DNA of 64,000 bases, from contig PHEQ01000011.1 of NCBI GenBank assembly GCA_002842985.1, forward strand, positions 1 through 64,000, given 5' to 3'. Below the pieces are notes generated by a model. It had not been told where the DNA came from, did no database searches, and saw nothing but the letters and a program-made list of their open reading frames with translations. Position 1 is the stretch's first letter. Each line of letters starts with the position of its first letter. A program made the position numbers and the translations under genes. Source of the DNA: Alphaproteobacteria bacterium HGW-Alphaproteobacteria-1 (GTDB lineage Bacteria > Pseudomonadota > Alphaproteobacteria > Rhodobacterales > Rhodobacteraceae). Shown here piece by piece: positions 9,143-21,296 of this stretch.

Positions 9143-10633
9143 ATGGCGATTCCGGTCGAGACCTTCTTTCTGACCCCAGAGGGCGAGGGCACGCTTCAGG
9201 CGCGCATAAGGCAGATGATCGCCGAGGGCATCCTGTCGGGTCGGTTCCGCAAGGGTGAAAAGCTGCCCTCGTCGCGCAAGCTGGCCGTTCATCTGGGCGT
9301 AAGCCGGATCACCGTGACGCTGGCGCTGACCGAGTTGCAAGCCAATGACTATCTCGAGAGCCGCGACCGGTCGGGCTATTACATTTCCCGGAACGCACCG
9401 GAGCCGCCGGCCTTCGACGCGCCTGCGCCGCAGCGTGATGCGGTTGACTGGGCGCGCGCGCTCGGGCGGCGCTACAGCGAGGGGGACACGCCGGAAAAGC
9501 CGCTCGACTGGGCGCGCTACCCCTATCCGTTCATCTACGGACAAAGCGATCCGGCGATCTTCGATCATGCCAACTGGCGGCAATGCGCGCTGCGGGCGCT
9601 CGGCCAGAAGGATTTTCACGCCCTGAGCGCCGATCACTACGACCGCGACGATCCCAAACTGGTCGAGTTCATCGCCCGCCACACCCTGCCGCGGCGCGGC
9701 ATCCTGGCACAGCCCGACGAGATCCTCGTGACCATGGGGGCGCAGAATGCGCTCTGGCTGACGGCGCAGGTGCTGCTGACGCAGCGGCGCGTGGCGGTGA
9801 TCGAAAACCCGTGCTATCACGCGCTGCGTGACATTCTCACGCAATCGCGCTGTGCGCTGGTGCCGGTGGATGTGGACCGCGACGGTCTGCGGCCCGAAGC
9901 CCTGCCCGAGCGCGCCGACGTGATCTTTACCACACCCAGCCATCAGGCTCCCACCAATGCCACCATGCCGCTTGCGCGCCGTCGTGCCCTGCTGGCGGCC
10001 GCCGCGACGCGCGACGCGCTCATCGTCGAGGACGATTACGAGTTCGAGATGTCCTTTCTGCGCCCGCCGCTGCCCGCGCTCAAATCGCTCGATACCGATG
10101 GTCGGGTGATCTATGTCGGATCCTTCTCCAAGTCGATCTTTCCGGGGCTGCGGCTTGGCTATCTCGTAGGCTCGCGCGCCTTCATCCGAGAGGCCCGCGC
10201 GCTGCGTGCCTCGGTGCTGCGCCATCCGCCGGGCCTCATGCAGCGCACGGCGGCCTATTTCCTGAGCCTGGGCCATTATGACAGCCTGATCCGGCGCATG
10301 TCACGTATCCTTGCCCGTCGGCGAGAGGTGATGGAGGCGGCGCTGGCACACGAGGGCCTTGAGATTGCCGGACGCGGCGTGTTTGGTGGCTCCTCGATCT
10401 GGATGGCGGCACCGGAGGGGGTGGACAGCGCCTTGTTGGAGCAGCGATTGCGCGAGCAGGGTGTGTTGATCGAGCCGGGCGCGCCGTTCTTTCACGCCGC
10501 GCAACGCCCGCGCAACTTCTACCGCCTCGCCTACTCCTCGATCCCCGAAGACCGTATTCCCGAGGGCATCGCGCGACTGGCAAAGGCCGTGCGAGGCGCT
10601 ATAGGCGCGCCTGTGACCGAGCCGCAACGCTAG
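9143..10633 (+). CDS. MocR-family PLP-dependent transcriptional regulator (TauR-like)
   Basis: A 496-aa fusion of an N-terminal GntR-type winged helix (residues about 12-80, with KLPSSRKLAVHLGVSRITV) to a fold-type I aminotransferase domain. The PLP-binding lysine is in VGSFSKSIFPGLRLGY, and VEDDYEFE supplies the pyridine-contacting Asp. Such proteins sense PLP adducts or amino compounds. The N-terminus MAIPVETFFLTPEGEGTLQ resembles Rhodobacterales TauR (taurine) regulators, but no taurine genes are in the window. The start at 9143 matches family N-termini; the track start lies in the promoter. It overlaps the lectin gene stop by 4 bp. Confidence 0.88.
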   Translation: MAIPVETFFLTPEGEGTLQARIRQMIAEGILSGRFRKGEKLPSSRKLAVHLGVSRITVTLALTELQANDYLESRDRSGYYISRNAPEPPAFDAPAPQRDAVDWARALGRRYSEGDTPEKPLDWARYPYPFIYGQSDPAIFDHANWRQCALRALGQKDFHALSADHYDRDDPKLVEFIARHTLPRRGILAQPDEILVTMGAQNALWLTAQVLLTQRRVAVIENPCYHALRDILTQSRCALVPVDVDRDGLRPEALPERADVIFTTPSHQAPTNATMPLARRRALLAAAATRDALIVEDDYEFEMSFLRPPLPALKSLDTDGRVIYVGSFSKSIFPGLRLGYLVGSRAFIREARALRASVLRHPPGLMQRTAAYFLSLGHYDSLIRRMSRILARRREVMEAALAHEGLEIAGRGVFGGSSIWMAAPEGVDSALLEQRLREQGVLIEPGAPFFHAAQRPRNFYRLAYSSIPEDRIPEGIARLAKAVRGAIGAPVTEPQR

Positions 10634-10983
10634 TCTAGGTCCGACCAGTCATCGGGGTGATGTGCCGTGCCGATCGCCATCCAGGAAACGCGTACACGTG
10701 CAACGCGGGTATCGGCCCAGGTGCGAAACACCACGTCAAAGTTCGTAGAAGTCACGTTCTCGGCGCTGATGTCCATGCGCGCATTGGTGCCGCTGTCGGT
10801 GTCCCAGAGCGAGAGGCCAACATGCACCATCGGCGCGGCGCGAAACGCCTGCGGGAATGTGATGCGCATACGCCGCTCGCGCGCGCCAGTGCCCTTCCAC
10901 ATCTCTCCGTCGTGCTCATAATCGGAAAACAGGACCTCTTCGCCCTGCGCAACGCCGATCGCCTCCCTGAGAAATACCTGCAT
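10630..10983 (-). CDS. H-type lectin domain protein
   Basis: A 117-aa protein whose core, ITFPQAFRAAPMVHVGLSLW through the terminal VSWMAIG, matches the H-type lectin fold found in Helix agglutinin and Dictyostelium discoidins. This fold forms trimers that bind GalNAc-like sugars. No signal peptide is visible, so the protein is cytoplasmic or leaves by a non-Sec route. Its 3' end overlaps the regulator gene by 4 bp. There is no obvious operon partner, and its physiological role is unknown. Confidence 0.8.
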   Translation of the reverse strand: MQVFLREAIGVAQGEEVLFSDYEHDGEMWKGTGARERRMRITFPQAFRAAPMVHVGLSLWDTDSGTNARMDISAENVTSTNFDVVFRTWADTRVARVRVSWMAIGTAHHPDDWSDLD

Positions 10984-11050
10984 GTCCGTCTCTTTGCGAA
11001 GTGGCCTTGGTTAATAGAGGTTTTCAGCGAAAATGAGAACGGAAAAAGAA

Positions 11051-11075
11051 AAGGGCCGCGACGGTCGCGGCCCTT
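11051..11075 (-). terminator. Rho-independent terminator of the atp operon
   Basis: AAGGGCCGCGA and TCGCGGCCCTT form a perfect 11-bp stem with a CGG loop. On the minus strand it is followed by TTTTCTTTTTC, a U-rich tract. It lies about 20 bp past the atpC stop and is oriented to end the atpHAGDC transcript. Confidence 0.88.
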
Positions 11076-11096
11076 CGATCCCTGTAGCCGCACCAC

Positions 11097-11522
11097 TCAG
11101 CGCGCCGAGAGGCCGATCTCGTCGCCCATGGCGACCATGTCAGCCAGAAGCTTGGCCGCATCATCGACAAGGCCCGCCTCGCCCGACTGGCTCTCTTGTG
11201 CATGAGCCAGACGGTCGGTCGCCTCGTCCACCATCGCCTTGAAGGTTTCTGCCGTCATGTCGGCACGTGCAAGGGCACGTTCGGCGAGCACCGATACACC
11301 CTGGGCGTTGATCTCGGCAAAGCCGCCGGTGACGACGAATTCCTGTGTGCCGCCATCCGCCGTGACACGGACGATGCCGGGGCGCAGCGTGGTGATGAGC
11401 GGGGCGTGATCGGCCATCGCCGTCAGATCGCCCTCGGCCCCCGGAATCTGGACCTCGCGCGCAGCGACCGAGGCGAGAAGGCGCTCGGGGCTCACCAGAT
11501 CGAATTGAACTGTCTCAGCCAT
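11097..11522 (-). CDS. atpC: F1 ATP synthase subunit epsilon
   Basis: The epsilon subunit of the F1 central stalk, coupling rotation to catalysis and able to inhibit ATP hydrolysis. The N-terminal beta-sandwich is clear: [12 protein letters not shown], then [17 protein letters not shown] and LRPGIVRV. The C-terminal helical part is present, with [14 protein letters not shown]. The 141 aa length is normal. It is the last gene of atpHAGDC and is followed by a strong terminator; a 50-bp gap separates it from atpD. Confidence 0.95.
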   Translation of the reverse strand: MAETVQFDLVSPERLLASVAAREVQIPGAEGDLTAMADHAPLITTLRPGIVRVTADGGTQEFVVTGGFAEINAQGVSVLAERALARADMTAETFKAMVDEATDRLAHAQESQSGEAGLVDDAAKLLADMVAMGDEIGLSAR

Positions 11523-11572
11523 TCAGGCCTCCTTTACAGGTGTGGGGCGGGCCGCCGGCCCGCCGCAGTGGC

Positions 11573-13015
<1,443 letters not shown>

Positions 13016-13891
13016 TTACAGCGCCTCGGCGCCGGAAATGATTTCAATCAGCTCGTTGGTGATCACGGCCTGACGCGAGCGGTTGTATTCGATGGTCAGC
13101 TTGTCGATCATCTCGCCCGCGTTACGGGTGGCGTTGTCCATGGCGGACATGCGCGCCCCCTGCTCCGAGGCCCCGTTTTCCAGCAATGCGCTGAAGATCT
13201 GCGTGGCCACACCGCGCGGCAGAAGATCGGCAAGGATCGCCTGCTCGTCGGGCTCGTAATCGTAGAAGCTGTCGGTATCCGTTGCCTCGGCCTCGCCCAC
13301 ATCGGCGGGAATGACCTGCTGCATCGTCGGGATCTGGCTTACCACGTTTTCGAACCGGGCGAAGAAAATCTTTGCCACGTCGAACTCGCCCGCATCGAAC
13401 CGCTTGAGCACCTTGGCCGCGACCGTCTGCGCCTCGGCATAGCCGATGCGCTTGACCTCCGAGAGATCCACATGCTCGATGAAATAGGCGCCGAAATCGC
13501 GCCGCATCGCATCGCGGCCCTTCTTGCCGACGGTGATGATCTTGACCGTCTTGCCCTGCCCAAGCAGCTTGGTTGCTTCCGCCTTGGCGCGCTTGGCGAT
13601 GTTGGCGTTGAAGCCGCCGCACAGTCCACGCTCGGCGGTCAGCACCACCAGAAGATGCACCTTGTCCGCGCCGGTCCCGGCCAGAAGGCGCGGCGCGTTC
13701 TCGGCATCGCCCACGGAGGCGGCAAGCTTGGCCATCACCGCGTTGAAGCGTTCGGTGTAAGGCCGCGACATTTCCGCAGCCTCCTGCGCGCGGCGAAGTT
13801 TCGCCGCGGCGACCATCTGCATGGCCTTCGTGATCTTGCGGGTCGATTTGACCGACGAGATCCGGTTTTTCAGGTCCTTGAGATTCGGCAT
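13016..13891 (-). CDS. atpG: F1 ATP synthase subunit gamma
   Basis: The rotor shaft of F1, made of N- and C-terminal coiled helices. The start [25 protein letters not shown], the [10 protein letters not shown] segment and the C-terminal [24 protein letters not shown] are the conserved gamma signatures. The 291-aa length fits. A mid-protein insertion rich in acidic residues ([19 protein letters not shown]) is seen in related alphaproteobacterial gammas. It is separated from atpA by 15 bp and from atpD by 18 bp. Confidence 0.97.
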   Translation of the reverse strand: MPNLKDLKNRISSVKSTRKITKAMQMVAAAKLRRAQEAAEMSRPYTERFNAVMAKLAASVGDAENAPRLLAGTGADKVHLLVVLTAERGLCGGFNANIAKRAKAEATKLLGQGKTVKIITVGKKGRDAMRRDFGAYFIEHVDLSEVKRIGYAEAQTVAAKVLKRFDAGEFDVAKIFFARFENVVSQIPTMQQVIPADVGEAEATDTDSFYDYEPDEQAILADLLPRGVATQIFSALLENGASEQGARMSAMDNATRNAGEMIDKLTIEYNRSRQAVITNELIEIISGAEAL

Positions 13892-13906
13892 TGCCTTATC
13901 TCCCCC

Positions 13907-15445
<1,539 letters not shown>

Positions 15446-15986
15446 TTATCCGACCTCTTTCATTGCATTCTGGAGGGAGTCGAGCCGCGAGCGGATCGAG
15501 GTGTCGATCATCTTCGAGCCCACTTTGACGACAAGACCGCCGATGAGGCTTTCATCAACGGTCGTTTTCAGTTTCACGTCGCGCCCGATGCGCGCCTTGA
15601 GGGTTTTGGCAAGCGTGTCGGCCTGCGCCTTCGTGAGCGCCTTGGCGGAGGTCACTTCCCGCGGCAATCATGTCGCCAAGCTGCGCCACGAGTTGCGGCA
15701 GCACGAAGAGGCGGCGCTTGGCGGCCATGAGGGCAAGACCGTTGCGCAGTTCCGGCACGAGACCCATCTTGTCGGCGATGGCCGCAATGGCCGAGCCCTG
15801 CACCTCACGGCTGAGCACCGGCGAGGCGATGAGGGCGCGCAGGTCGGCGCTTGTGTCAAGTGCTGCGGACATGTCATCAAGGTTGCCCTCAAGCTTGGCA
15901 AGCGCTTTGCTCTCACGGGCAAGCTCGAATATGGCAGTGGCATAGCGCGCGGCGATGCCGGAAGAAATCGAAGCTGGTTCGGACAC
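15446..15986 (-). pseudogene. atpH: F1 ATP synthase subunit delta, split by a frameshift
   Basis: The delta subunit (OSCP) joins F1 to the peripheral stalk. The sequence encodes an N-terminal half from a GTG at 15986 ([20 protein letters not shown], with GGAAGG six bases upstream) through [11 protein letters not shown], about 109 aa. The reading then continues in the +1 frame with [20 protein letters not shown] to the normal C-terminus NAMKEVG, about 71 aa. The junction is around 15660-15670. Together the parts give about 180 residues against about 186 expected, so a small deletion that also shifts the frame fits. An assembly or sequencing error is likely, because this subunit is normally essential; a genuine frameshift cannot be excluded. 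Confidence 0.85.
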
Positions 15987-16137
15987 GTCCACCCTTCCGA
16001 TAATCTGGCCCCGGTTCGCGATGCGTGACGAAAGGCCACGACCGGGGACTTTGGTTTGCGATGCGCCTCGCGGAACAACGAAATTCGGCTGGGGTGTAGC
16101 AGAGGCTTTGGGATCGGGCAAGCGGCTTGGAAAGCAA

Positions 16138-16167
16138 TGTATACCATAGAATACAATTTAATTTCAA
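16138..16167 (-). promoter_or_regulatory. Candidate sigma70 promoter of the atp operon
   Basis: On the minus strand TTGAAA (-35) is followed after 18 bp by TATACA (-10), within an AT-rich patch that stands out from the GC-rich surroundings. It lies about 150 bp upstream of the atpH start and is the best match in the gap. Confidence 0.4.
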
Positions 16168-16315
16168 AAGCTTGCTGCAAGTGCGACCTAATGCGCAGCC
16201 CAACACTGAGAAAAAAGATGAGTTTTCGCCGCGCCTGCCCATGGAAAAGGCGGCAAGATTCCCTCTGTAGGCCTAACTGACCGATAGGGGGCGCGGCATT
16301 GCACACGGAGCGGAC

Positions 16316-16362
16316 CGCGAAATCTTGAAAAGATTTCGCGCCGATTTCTTTTCAAGAAATCG
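16316..16362. repeat. Tandem AT-rich hairpins downstream of prs
   Basis: Two perfect palindromes lie back to back. CGCGAAATCTT-GAA-AAGATTTCGCG spans 16316-16340 and CGATTTCTT-TTC-AAGAAATCG spans 16342-16362. The two share a related GAAATCTT/AAGAAATC core. They lie 90-130 bp past the prs stop and could act as a terminator, but no U-tract follows either one. I suspect a family-specific intergenic repeat; this needs a genome-wide count. Confidence 0.6.
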
Positions 16363-16448
16363 TAGCCGAGCCAGCAAGCAGGAGCGCGGTATCCGAAGAT
16401 CGGTCCTCTCAAACGGGTCGTTTCCCGGTCGTCGCACGGATACCTTGG

Positions 16449-17465
16449 TCAGTGAATGAACCGGCCCTCGTAGATCGGCTCAAGGCTGTCGGCTTCGAAC
16501 AGCGACGAAACGCTGGTGCCGTTCCATATGTTGAGGATCGCCTGGGCAAAGATCGGTGCAGTCGGGATGATGCGGATATTTGGCGTGGCCTTGACCTCTT
16601 CGGTCGGCTGGATCGTGTCGGTGATGACCATGGATTTCAGCACCGACCCCGTGATCCGCTCGACCGCCGGGCCGGACATGACGCCATGGGTGGTATAGGC
16701 GTGGACCTCGCGCGCGCCGTTCTCGAGCAGGACCTCGGCGGCCTTGCACATGGTACCCGCCGTGTCGCACATGTCATCGACGATGATGCAGATCTTGTCG
16801 GTCACCTCGCCGATCACGGTCATCTCGGCGATCTCACCGGGCTTCTCGCGGCGCTTGTCGACGATCGAGAGCGGCGCGTTGATCCGCTTGGCCAGCTCGC
16901 GCGCCCGCGCCACGCCGCCCACGTCCGGCGAGACGATCATCACGTCGCCGATGGACGCGCCGAACTGGGCCTTGATGTCGAGCGCGAAGATGGGCGAGGC
17001 ATAGAGGTTGTCCACCGGAATATCGAAAAAGCCCTGAATCTGCGCGGCGTGAAGATCCATGGTCAGGACCCGCTCGATGCCCGCTTCGACAATCATGTTG
17101 GCAACCAGCTTGGCGGAGATCGGCGTGCGCGCCTTGGTGCGGCGGTCCTGGCGGGCATAGCCGAAATAGGGGATCACGGCAGTGATTCGCCGTGCCGAGG
17201 ACCGCCGCAGCGTGTCGGCCATGATCAGAAGTTCGATCAGGTTGTCATTCGCCGGCTTCGAGGTCGGCTGGATGATGAACATGTCCTCGCCGCGCACGTT
17301 CTCGAAGATTTCGACAAAGATTTCCTGATCGTTGAAGCGTTCGATGCGCGCATCGACAAGCCCCACGCTCATGCCGCGATGCACGGACATGCGGCGCGCG
17401 ATGGCCTTGGAAAGCGGCATGTTGGCATTGCCCGAAATCAGCTTCGGTTCGTCATTGGCGGCCAT
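16449..17465 (-). CDS. prs: Ribose-phosphate pyrophosphokinase (PRPP synthase)
   Basis: It makes PRPP from ribose-5-phosphate and ATP, feeding nucleotide, histidine and tryptophan synthesis. Recognisable segments are [35 protein letters not shown] with the ATP-binding flexible loop, the metal-binding [12 protein letters not shown], and the PRPP loop [18 protein letters not shown]. At 338 aa it is slightly longer than the 315-aa enteric enzyme, as usual in this group. It is transcribed alone, divergent from the DsbA-like isomerase gene. Confidence 0.97.
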   Translation of the reverse strand: MAANDEPKLISGNANMPLSKAIARRMSVHRGMSVGLVDARIERFNDQEIFVEIFENVRGEDMFIIQPTSKPANDNLIELLIMADTLRRSSARRITAVIPYFGYARQDRRTKARTPISAKLVANMIVEAGIERVLTMDLHAAQIQGFFDIPVDNLYASPIFALDIKAQFGASIGDVMIVSPDVGGVARARELAKRINAPLSIVDKRREKPGEIAEMTVIGEVTDKICIIVDDMCDTAGTMCKAAEVLLENGAREVHAYTTHGVMSGPAVERITGSVLKSMVITDTIQPTEEVKATPNIRIIPTAPIFAQAILNIWNGTSVSSLFEADSLEPIYEGRFIH

Positions 17466-17563
17466 GGCAGTGTCCCCGGATGTCTCTTGTGACAGATTCG
17501 TGATGTTGCGCCCCGCTTAGCACGGCCCTACGGTCAGGCAAACCTCGAAGGGAGCGTGCCGCT

Positions 17564-18163
17564 ATGGCCCATATCGACTATTACTTCTCCACCCTTTCGC
17601 CCTTTGCCTACCTGGCCGGGGACGGGCTGGAACGAATCGCCGCCAAGCATGGCGCGAGCATCGCCTACAAGCCGCTTGACATAATGGCTCTGTTCGCGCG
17701 CACCGGCGGCACCGCACCGGCAGAGCGCCACCCCTCGCGCAACGCCTATCGCGCGCAGGAGATCCCGCGTCAGGCGAAAAAGCGCGGCCTGCCGCTCAAC
17801 CTCAAACCCGCCCATTGGCCGACCAATCCGGCCCCCTCGTCCTATGCCATCATCGCCGCGCAAGGGGCCGGTGGTGGCGATACCGGCGCGCTTGTGCAGA
17901 GCATCCTGCGCGCCTGCTGGGCAGAAGAGCGCGACATCGCCGGGGATGACGTGGTGCGCACGTGTCTCGCAAAGGCGGGGTTCGACCCGGCGCTGGCCGA
18001 TAGTGGGCTTCTTTCGGGCGCCGAGACCTATGCCGCCAACCTTGAGGAAGCGGTGGCAGTCGGGGTTTTCGGTGCGCCGTTCTACGTGGTGGACACCGGG
18101 CAGATGTTCTGGGGTCAGGACCGGCTGGAGGATCTGGACCTGCATCTTGCGGGCACGCTCTGA
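17564..18163 (+). CDS. 2-hydroxychromene-2-carboxylate isomerase family (DsbA-like)
   Basis: A 199-aa DsbA/kappa-class GST-like protein. IDYYFSTLSPFAYLAG contains the Ser that replaces the redox Cys in HCCA isomerases, and GVFGAPFYVVDTGQMFWGQDR is the conserved C-terminal block with cis-Pro. In naphthalene degraders such enzymes use glutathione to isomerise the chromene; here no aromatic degradation genes are nearby, so the real substrate is unknown. It is separated from the next gene by only 4 bp, so the two likely form an operon. Confidence 0.85.
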   Translation: MAHIDYYFSTLSPFAYLAGDGLERIAAKHGASIAYKPLDIMALFARTGGTAPAERHPSRNAYRAQEIPRQAKKRGLPLNLKPAHWPTNPAPSSYAIIAAQGAGGGDTGALVQSILRACWAEERDIAGDDVVRTCLAKAGFDPALADSGLLSGAETYAANLEEAVAVGVFGAPFYVVDTGQMFWGQDRLEDLDLHLAGTL

Positions 18164-18167
18164 CCTC

Positions 18168-18989
18168 ATGCCGCGCGGGTTGAAGGGCGGCTTTGTAACC
18201 CATTGGCAGGTGATGGGGCAGGGGCCGCGTGCGGCCCTTGCAATCCATTGCTCGCTGGCACATTCCGGGGCCTGGGCCGGGGTGGCACGGGCGCTCGGGT
18301 CGCATATGACGGTGACGGCCTTCGATCTTCCGGGGCACGGCAGCAGCGGCGCCTGGAAGAACAAAGGCGAGATTCAGGCCGTGAGCACGGCCATGGCCGC
18401 CGATCTCCTCGACGGCCCTGCCGATATCATCGGCCATTCTTTCGGCGCGACCGTGGCCTTGCGGCTGGCGGCGACGCATCCGCATCTCGTGCGCTCGCTC
18501 AGCCTTTATGAGCCGGTCTTCTTTGCCGTGGCCCTGACCGACCAGCCCCAGCTACGCGCGGACCACGAGGCGGAAATGGCCGAATATCGAGCCGGCCTCG
18601 CGACGGTTGACATGCGCAGCGCCGCGCGCGGCTTTCTGCGGGTCTGGGGGGATGGTGGGGGCTGGGACGCCCTGCCCGGTCCTGCCCGCACCCGCATTGC
18701 CGCGCAAATGCCGCTGATCGACGCCGCCGCATCCGCACTCTACGAGGATGCTGGCGGAATGCTGGCATCCGGGGCGCTTGAGCGCATCACCATCCCCACG
18801 CTGCTGATGCAGGGCGCACGCTCGCCCGCGATCATCGGCGCTATCAACGAAGGCCTTGCCGCGCGCCTGCCCGATTGCCGCTGCGCCACCATCTCGGGAG
18901 CGGATCATATGGGGCCGATTTCACGCCCGCAGGCCGTTGCCAAGCAAATCGCCGACTTTCTCGGTATTCCGGCGCGTTCGCACGGGTGA
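18168..18989 (+). CDS. Alpha/beta hydrolase
   Basis: A 273-aa alpha/beta hydrolase. The nucleophile elbow GHSFGA lies near residues 87-92, the oxyanion area near HCSLAHSGAW, and the catalytic His probably in GADHMGPI near residue 245. The start at 18168 follows the isomerase stop by 4 bp; the track ORF starts earlier and overlaps that gene in another frame. The substrate cannot be inferred from sequence. Its 3' end is convergent with ptsP. Confidence 0.88.
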   Translation: MPRGLKGGFVTHWQVMGQGPRAALAIHCSLAHSGAWAGVARALGSHMTVTAFDLPGHGSSGAWKNKGEIQAVSTAMAADLLDGPADIIGHSFGATVALRLAATHPHLVRSLSLYEPVFFAVALTDQPQLRADHEAEMAEYRAGLATVDMRSAARGFLRVWGDGGGWDALPGPARTRIAAQMPLIDAAASALYEDAGGMLASGALERITIPTLLMQGARSPAIIGAINEGLAARLPDCRCATISGADHMGPISRPQAVAKQIADFLGIPARSHG

Positions 18990-18992
18990 GGC

Positions 18993-21236
18993 TCAGAGTT
19001 TCGAGCGCAGGTAATCCATTGCGGCCGCGCGCAGGCTGTGAGTCCCGCGCGCGCGTTCCTCGTGCAGGATCGTGCGCAATTCGCCCAGATCGGTGCGGCG
19101 CAAGAGGCTCTTGACCGGGCCGATGGAGGCAGGACGCATAGAGAGCGTGCGAAAGCCAAGCGCCGCAAGGCAGGTGGCCTCGATGGGGCGGCCCGCATCC
19201 TCGCCGCAAAAGCTGAGTCGCGTGCCGAGCGTGGCGCAGCGATAGACGATCCCTTCGAGGAAGTTGAGATAACTCACGTCGAGCGTGTCGTAGCGGCGGC
19301 GCACGCGTTCGTTCTCGCGGTCGGCGGCAAAGAAGAACTGCTTGAGATCGTTGCCGCCAATGGACAGGAAATCCACCTCTTCGAAAAAGGCGTCCGGGGC
19401 GAAGGCAAGCGAGGGGGTTTCGAGCATCGCGCCCACCTCGATTTCCGAGGGCACGGGATGGCCGAGAATGCGCTCGCGTTCAAGCGCCTTGTCCATCTCG
19501 GCGCGGGCGGCGCGAAACTCCTGATGCTGTGCCACGAACGGGAACATGACAGAGAGCGGGCGCCCCTTGGCCCCGCGAATGAGCGCCTGAAGCTGCATCC
19601 GCATGACGCCCGGTTTCTCCAGCGCCACACGCACCGCGCGCCAGCCCATTGCGGGGTTCGGCTCGTCGGTGGGCTTCATGTAGGAAAGCACCTTGTCCGA
19701 GCCGATATCGAGCGTGCGAAACACCACGCGGCGGCCCTTGGCCGCGTCCATCACGCGGGCGTAAAGCGCGCTCAGCTCGGCGCGCTTGGGCATGTGGCTG
19801 CGGGTGAGGAACTGCAATTCGGTGCGAAAAAGGCCCACCCCCTCGGCGCCTGAGTTTTCCAGACTGGGCAGATCGGCCATCAGACCCGCATTCATCTTGA
19901 GCCTGATCCGCGTGCCGCAGAGTGTCTCGGCCGGTTTGTCGCGGATCGAGGCATAGCGCTCCTGCGCCTGCGCCTGCATCGCCATCTTGTCGCGAAAGGC
20001 CGAGGTCACGGAATCGTCGGCGCGCAGATGCACGATGCCCTGATCGCCATCGACAAGGATGAAATCGCCGTTGAGCGCCTCGGTGGTGATGCGCTCGGCA
20101 TTGATGACGAGCGGAATCGCAAGCGCGCGGGCGACAATCGACGCATGAGAGCCGACCGCGCCCTCCTCCAGCACGATCCCGCGCAAACCCCGCCCATAAT
20201 CCAGAAGTTCAGCCGGACCGATGTTGCGGGCAACCAGAATCGGATCGGCAGGCATCTCGGCCCCGGTTTCGCGGCCCTGCCCGGTCAGGATGCGCAACAG
20301 TCGGTTGGAAAGGTCGTCCAGGTCGTGAAGCCGCTCGCGCAGATAGGCGTCAGCGACCTGAGTCATGCGGGCGCGCGCGGCGGATTGTTCCTTTTCCACC
20401 GCAGCTTCGGCCGAGAGGCCGCTGTCGATATTAGCCTCCATCCGGCGCATCCAGCCCTTGGAATTGGCGAACATCCGGTAGGTTTCGAGGACGTCAAGTT
20501 GATCCTTGTCGCCGTCTTTCGCCGAGGACAGCATCCGCTCGACGCCGACGCGCAGCACCTCGACCGCCTCATGCAGGCGCTCCAACTCGCGCGCGGGGTC
20601 CTCGGCGATGGGGTTGGTGACGACGACACGTGGCTCATGCAGCCAGACATGGCCCTGTGCCGTGCCCTCCTGCGCGCTTGTTCCCTTGAACATCACCGGG
20701 CGGATGTGGCGTGCCTTCATGGCCGCGCTCTCGCCGGTAAAGGCGCCCAGCTCGGTCATTTCGGCCAGCACCATCGCGACCACTTCAAGCGCATAGACCT
20801 CGTCTTCGGAGAAGAGCCGCGGCTTTTTCGACTGCGCGACCAGCACGCCCAGCTTCTCACCCAGCCGCTGAATGGGCACGCCGACGAAGGACGAATAGGC
20901 CTCCTCTCCGGTCTCGGGCATGTAGCGAAAGCCGGGCGCGGCGGGTGCGTCATCGGTGTTGATCACCTTGCCCGAGCGCGCGACACGACCAACCAGCCCC
21001 TCGCCAAGCCGCAGCCGGGTCAGGTGGACGGATTCGGCACGCAGCCCCTCGGTGGCACACAGTTCCAGCGTTGTCTCGTCGCGGAACAGATAGATCGAAC
21101 AGACCTCGGCGTGCATCTCTTCGGCAATCAGCCGCGTGATGCGATCAAGCCGGGTCTGGCCGCCGCCCTCCTCGGCCATGATCGCACGCAGACGCCCGAG
21201 CATCTGGCGGCTGTCGGTCCTGAACGTCTCGCCCAT
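18993..21236 (-). CDS. ptsP: PTS phosphoenolpyruvate-protein phosphotransferase, nitrogen type (EI-Ntr)
   Basis: It transfers phosphate from PEP to NPr in the regulatory nitrogen PTS. An N-terminal GAF domain (about residues 15-160) precedes the EI-like part. The phosphorylated His lies in GSHASIVARALAIPLV, and the PEP-binding barrel shows FRTELQFLTR and the C-terminal SFCGEDAGRPIEA. The 747-aa length and GAF domain distinguish it from sugar PtsI. It lies directly downstream of lysC in the same direction (60 bp gap), a common alphaproteobacterial pairing. Confidence 0.96.
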   Translation of the reverse strand: MGETFRTDSRQMLGRLRAIMAEEGGGQTRLDRITRLIAEEMHAEVCSIYLFRDETTLELCATEGLRAESVHLTRLRLGEGLVGRVARSGKVINTDDAPAAPGFRYMPETGEEAYSSFVGVPIQRLGEKLGVLVAQSKKPRLFSEDEVYALEVVAMVLAEMTELGAFTGESAAMKARHIRPVMFKGTSAQEGTAQGHVWLHEPRVVVTNPIAEDPARELERLHEAVEVLRVGVERMLSSAKDGDKDQLDVLETYRMFANSKGWMRRMEANIDSGLSAEAAVEKEQSAARARMTQVADAYLRERLHDLDDLSNRLLRILTGQGRETGAEMPADPILVARNIGPAELLDYGRGLRGIVLEEGAVGSHASIVARALAIPLVINAERITTEALNGDFILVDGDQGIVHLRADDSVTSAFRDKMAMQAQAQERYASIRDKPAETLCGTRIRLKMNAGLMADLPSLENSGAEGVGLFRTELQFLTRSHMPKRAELSALYARVMDAAKGRRVVFRTLDIGSDKVLSYMKPTDEPNPAMGWRAVRVALEKPGVMRMQLQALIRGAKGRPLSVMFPFVAQHQEFRAARAEMDKALERERILGHPVPSEIEVGAMLETPSLAFAPDAFFEEVDFLSIGGNDLKQFFFAADRENERVRRRYDTLDVSYLNFLEGIVYRCATLGTRLSFCGEDAGRPIEATCLAALGFRTLSMRPASIGPVKSLLRRTDLGELRTILHEERARGTHSLRAAAMDYLRSKL

Positions 21237-21296
21237 CGCGGTTGTTCCCCGATCGCTCGTGTCGCGGGCATGTCCCGGCCCGACACCATGCCGGGA

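Larger units (their letters stand above)
15987..16448. other. Intergenic region between prs and atpH (462 bp)
   Basis: No convincing gene is present; the short ORFs predicted here overlap each other on both strands and lack family features. The part nearest atpH holds a sigma70-like promoter facing the atp operon. The middle is AT-rich relative to its surroundings. The part nearest prs holds two consecutive AT-rich hairpins that could end the prs transcript or be a dispersed repeat. Confidence 0.6.

Noticed and set aside
15655-15675. Programmed ribosomal frameshift in atpH
   Set aside because: There is no slippery heptamer or downstream structure evident, residues appear to be missing at the junction, and atpH is not known to use frameshifting. 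Mutation or assembly error is simpler.
16140-16306. Short overlapping ORFs in the prs-atpH gap
   Set aside because: They overlap on both strands, have no ribosome-binding sites of note and resemble no family; the region looks regulatory.
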